Origin: CAVYHJ01 sp963768165 [NCBI: uncultured bacterium]
GTDB taxonomy: Bacteria > UBP4 > UBA4092
NCBI GenBank assembly: GCA_963768165.1
Contig: CAVYHJ010000028.1
Coordinates: 248,001-312,000, forward strand
Reading direction: 5' to 3'
Length of the DNA: 64,000 nt
Of this stretch, positions 63,321-64,000 are shown one piece after another. The notes below the pieces were generated by a model. It did no database searches. It had not been told where the DNA came from and was given only the letters and a program-made list of their open reading frames with translations. The position numbers and the translations under genes were made by a program. Each line of letters begins with the position of its first letter. The first letter of the stretch is position 1.

Positions 63321-64000
63321 TCAGACCGATTGCAAGCGTTGACGGAATCGTTGAAACAAGTGTAAGTAGGGAATGGGAATTTTGAGGAGGGTTTCTCGTG
63401 CATGCCGTACCACCTTACCGGCAATCCCTAGGAGTTCCCAACGCAAGGTGGCAATGGTTTTTCCCCACCAGCCCTTCCCCAGAATCAAGCGCTTGATGGC
63501 GATGGTGAGATTGTAGGCCAACACCCCCAAATGAAAAAAGACGGCATTGGCGGTGAAATCCTGACAGGGAACATACTCCATCCCAAACCCATTCTTGATT
63601 TCTTTATGATAATTCTCCGACTGTCCCCGCTGACGATGAAAGGCGATCATCTGCACTCCGGTCTGCTGGGTTTGATTGGTTGCAAGGGCATGGTAGAGAT
63701 ACCGGGAAGAATCAAATAACTCCGGTTGGGGATTGACCCAACGTTGCACCACCAGAGTAAACGACTGGGGCGTCTTCTCCATGCAATGCACCGTGACAGC
63801 ATACTCTCGACCCGTCGGTTGGTTTTGTTCATTCAAGAGCGGTTTCCAGTCCTCCTCGGGAATGGCGGCAAGGGTGGCTCGCACCGCCGAATCCAAATCC
63901 GCGGTAATACTAAAAGTAATCTGTTCGGTCTCACAGTAATTGAGAATCTCTGAGCGATAGGCGGCGGAGTCACTGCGGAAAGCCCCCAGCTTCTTCTTCC
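63321..64000 (-). mobile_element. IS1380-type transposase, C-terminal part (5' end beyond window)
   Basis: The frame is open from the right edge (KKKLGAFRSDSAAY, TADLDSAVRATLA) to TAA near 63321. The AFRSDSAAY and ITADLDSAVR wording, VVQRWVN and QRGQSENYHKEIKNGFG are typical of IS1380-family transposases, whose DDE catalytic residues include the Asp and Glu in these blocks. It is at least 226 residues long here and continues beyond the window. The insertion sequence ends between 63076 and 63320, but no terminal repeat could be identified. Confidence 0.85.

Noticed and set aside
1-64000. tRNA or rRNA genes
   Set aside because: No T-loop-like GTTCGANTC text in a cloverleaf context and no rRNA core sequences were recognised by eye; a covariance search could still find one.

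Overview
The window looks like a chromosomal contig of an uncultured Gram-negative-type bacterium with a moderately AT-rich genome. Pointers are N-terminally cleaved pilin-like pseudopilins, a GT9 heptosyltransferase-like enzyme, a lipobox lipoprotein, many Sec signal peptides, and a long secreted repeat protein. This combination is typical of poorly cultured candidate phyla (Omnitrophota, Sumerlaeota or Hydrogenedentota-like lineages), but the sequence alone does not fix the phylum.

Layout. 1-881: 5' part of a secreted repeat protein (minus strand), cut by the window edge. 1.1-2.2 kb: radical SAM/SPASM enzyme. 2.4-20.7 kb: a plant-polysaccharide degradation region with GH26, GH5, GH9, a sugar isomerase-like TIM barrel, GH42 and GH29 on the plus strand, and GH2 and GH95 on the minus strand, with a Kelch-like secreted protein between the last two. 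The set fits beta-mannan, beta-glucan or xyloglucan backbones with galactose and fucose side groups; no SusC/D pair, ABC transporter or regulator is present. 20.8-27.7 kb: four tandem paralogous multi-membrane GT-C-like proteins plus one more membrane glycosyltransferase-like protein. 27.9-37.4 kb: YncE/phosphoesterase fusion, molybdopterin-fold protein, two pseudopilins, secreted proteins, SGNH hydrolase and a CPA2 antiporter. 37.4-39.4 kb: a hairpin-rich non-coding stretch, a TPR protein and an RHS-like remnant. 39.4-44.2 kb: zinc-ribbon response regulator, HD-GYP protein, cold-shock protein with a structured leader, methyltetrahydrofolate methyltransferase and two zinc-ribbon membrane proteins. 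44.3-55.5 kb: rsmG, GT9, dnaN and four large membrane GT-C-like proteins around a likely replication origin (about 49.5-49.98 kb, two perfect DnaA boxes). 55.6-58.8 kb: phosphatase, argC, methyltransferase, DJ-1/PfpI protein. 59.1-60.9 kb: a compact NotI-like restriction-modification operon. 61.1-64.0 kb: MFS exporter, lipoprotein and an IS1380-type transposase running off the right edge.

The most interesting unexplained structure is non-coding: (1) a dispersed element seen three times, with 11-bp iterons and a downstream TTTCAGG-type box at constant spacing; (2) a tandem structured RNA-like leader with a compensatory base-pair change; (3) palindromic repeats, some apparently inserted in frame at one loop of the tandem GT-C paralogues; (4) a recurring TATAAT placed 5-7 nt before start codons that lack a Shine-Dalgarno, which suggests leaderless mRNAs.

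All calls come from reading translations and motifs by eye; no database search was run.
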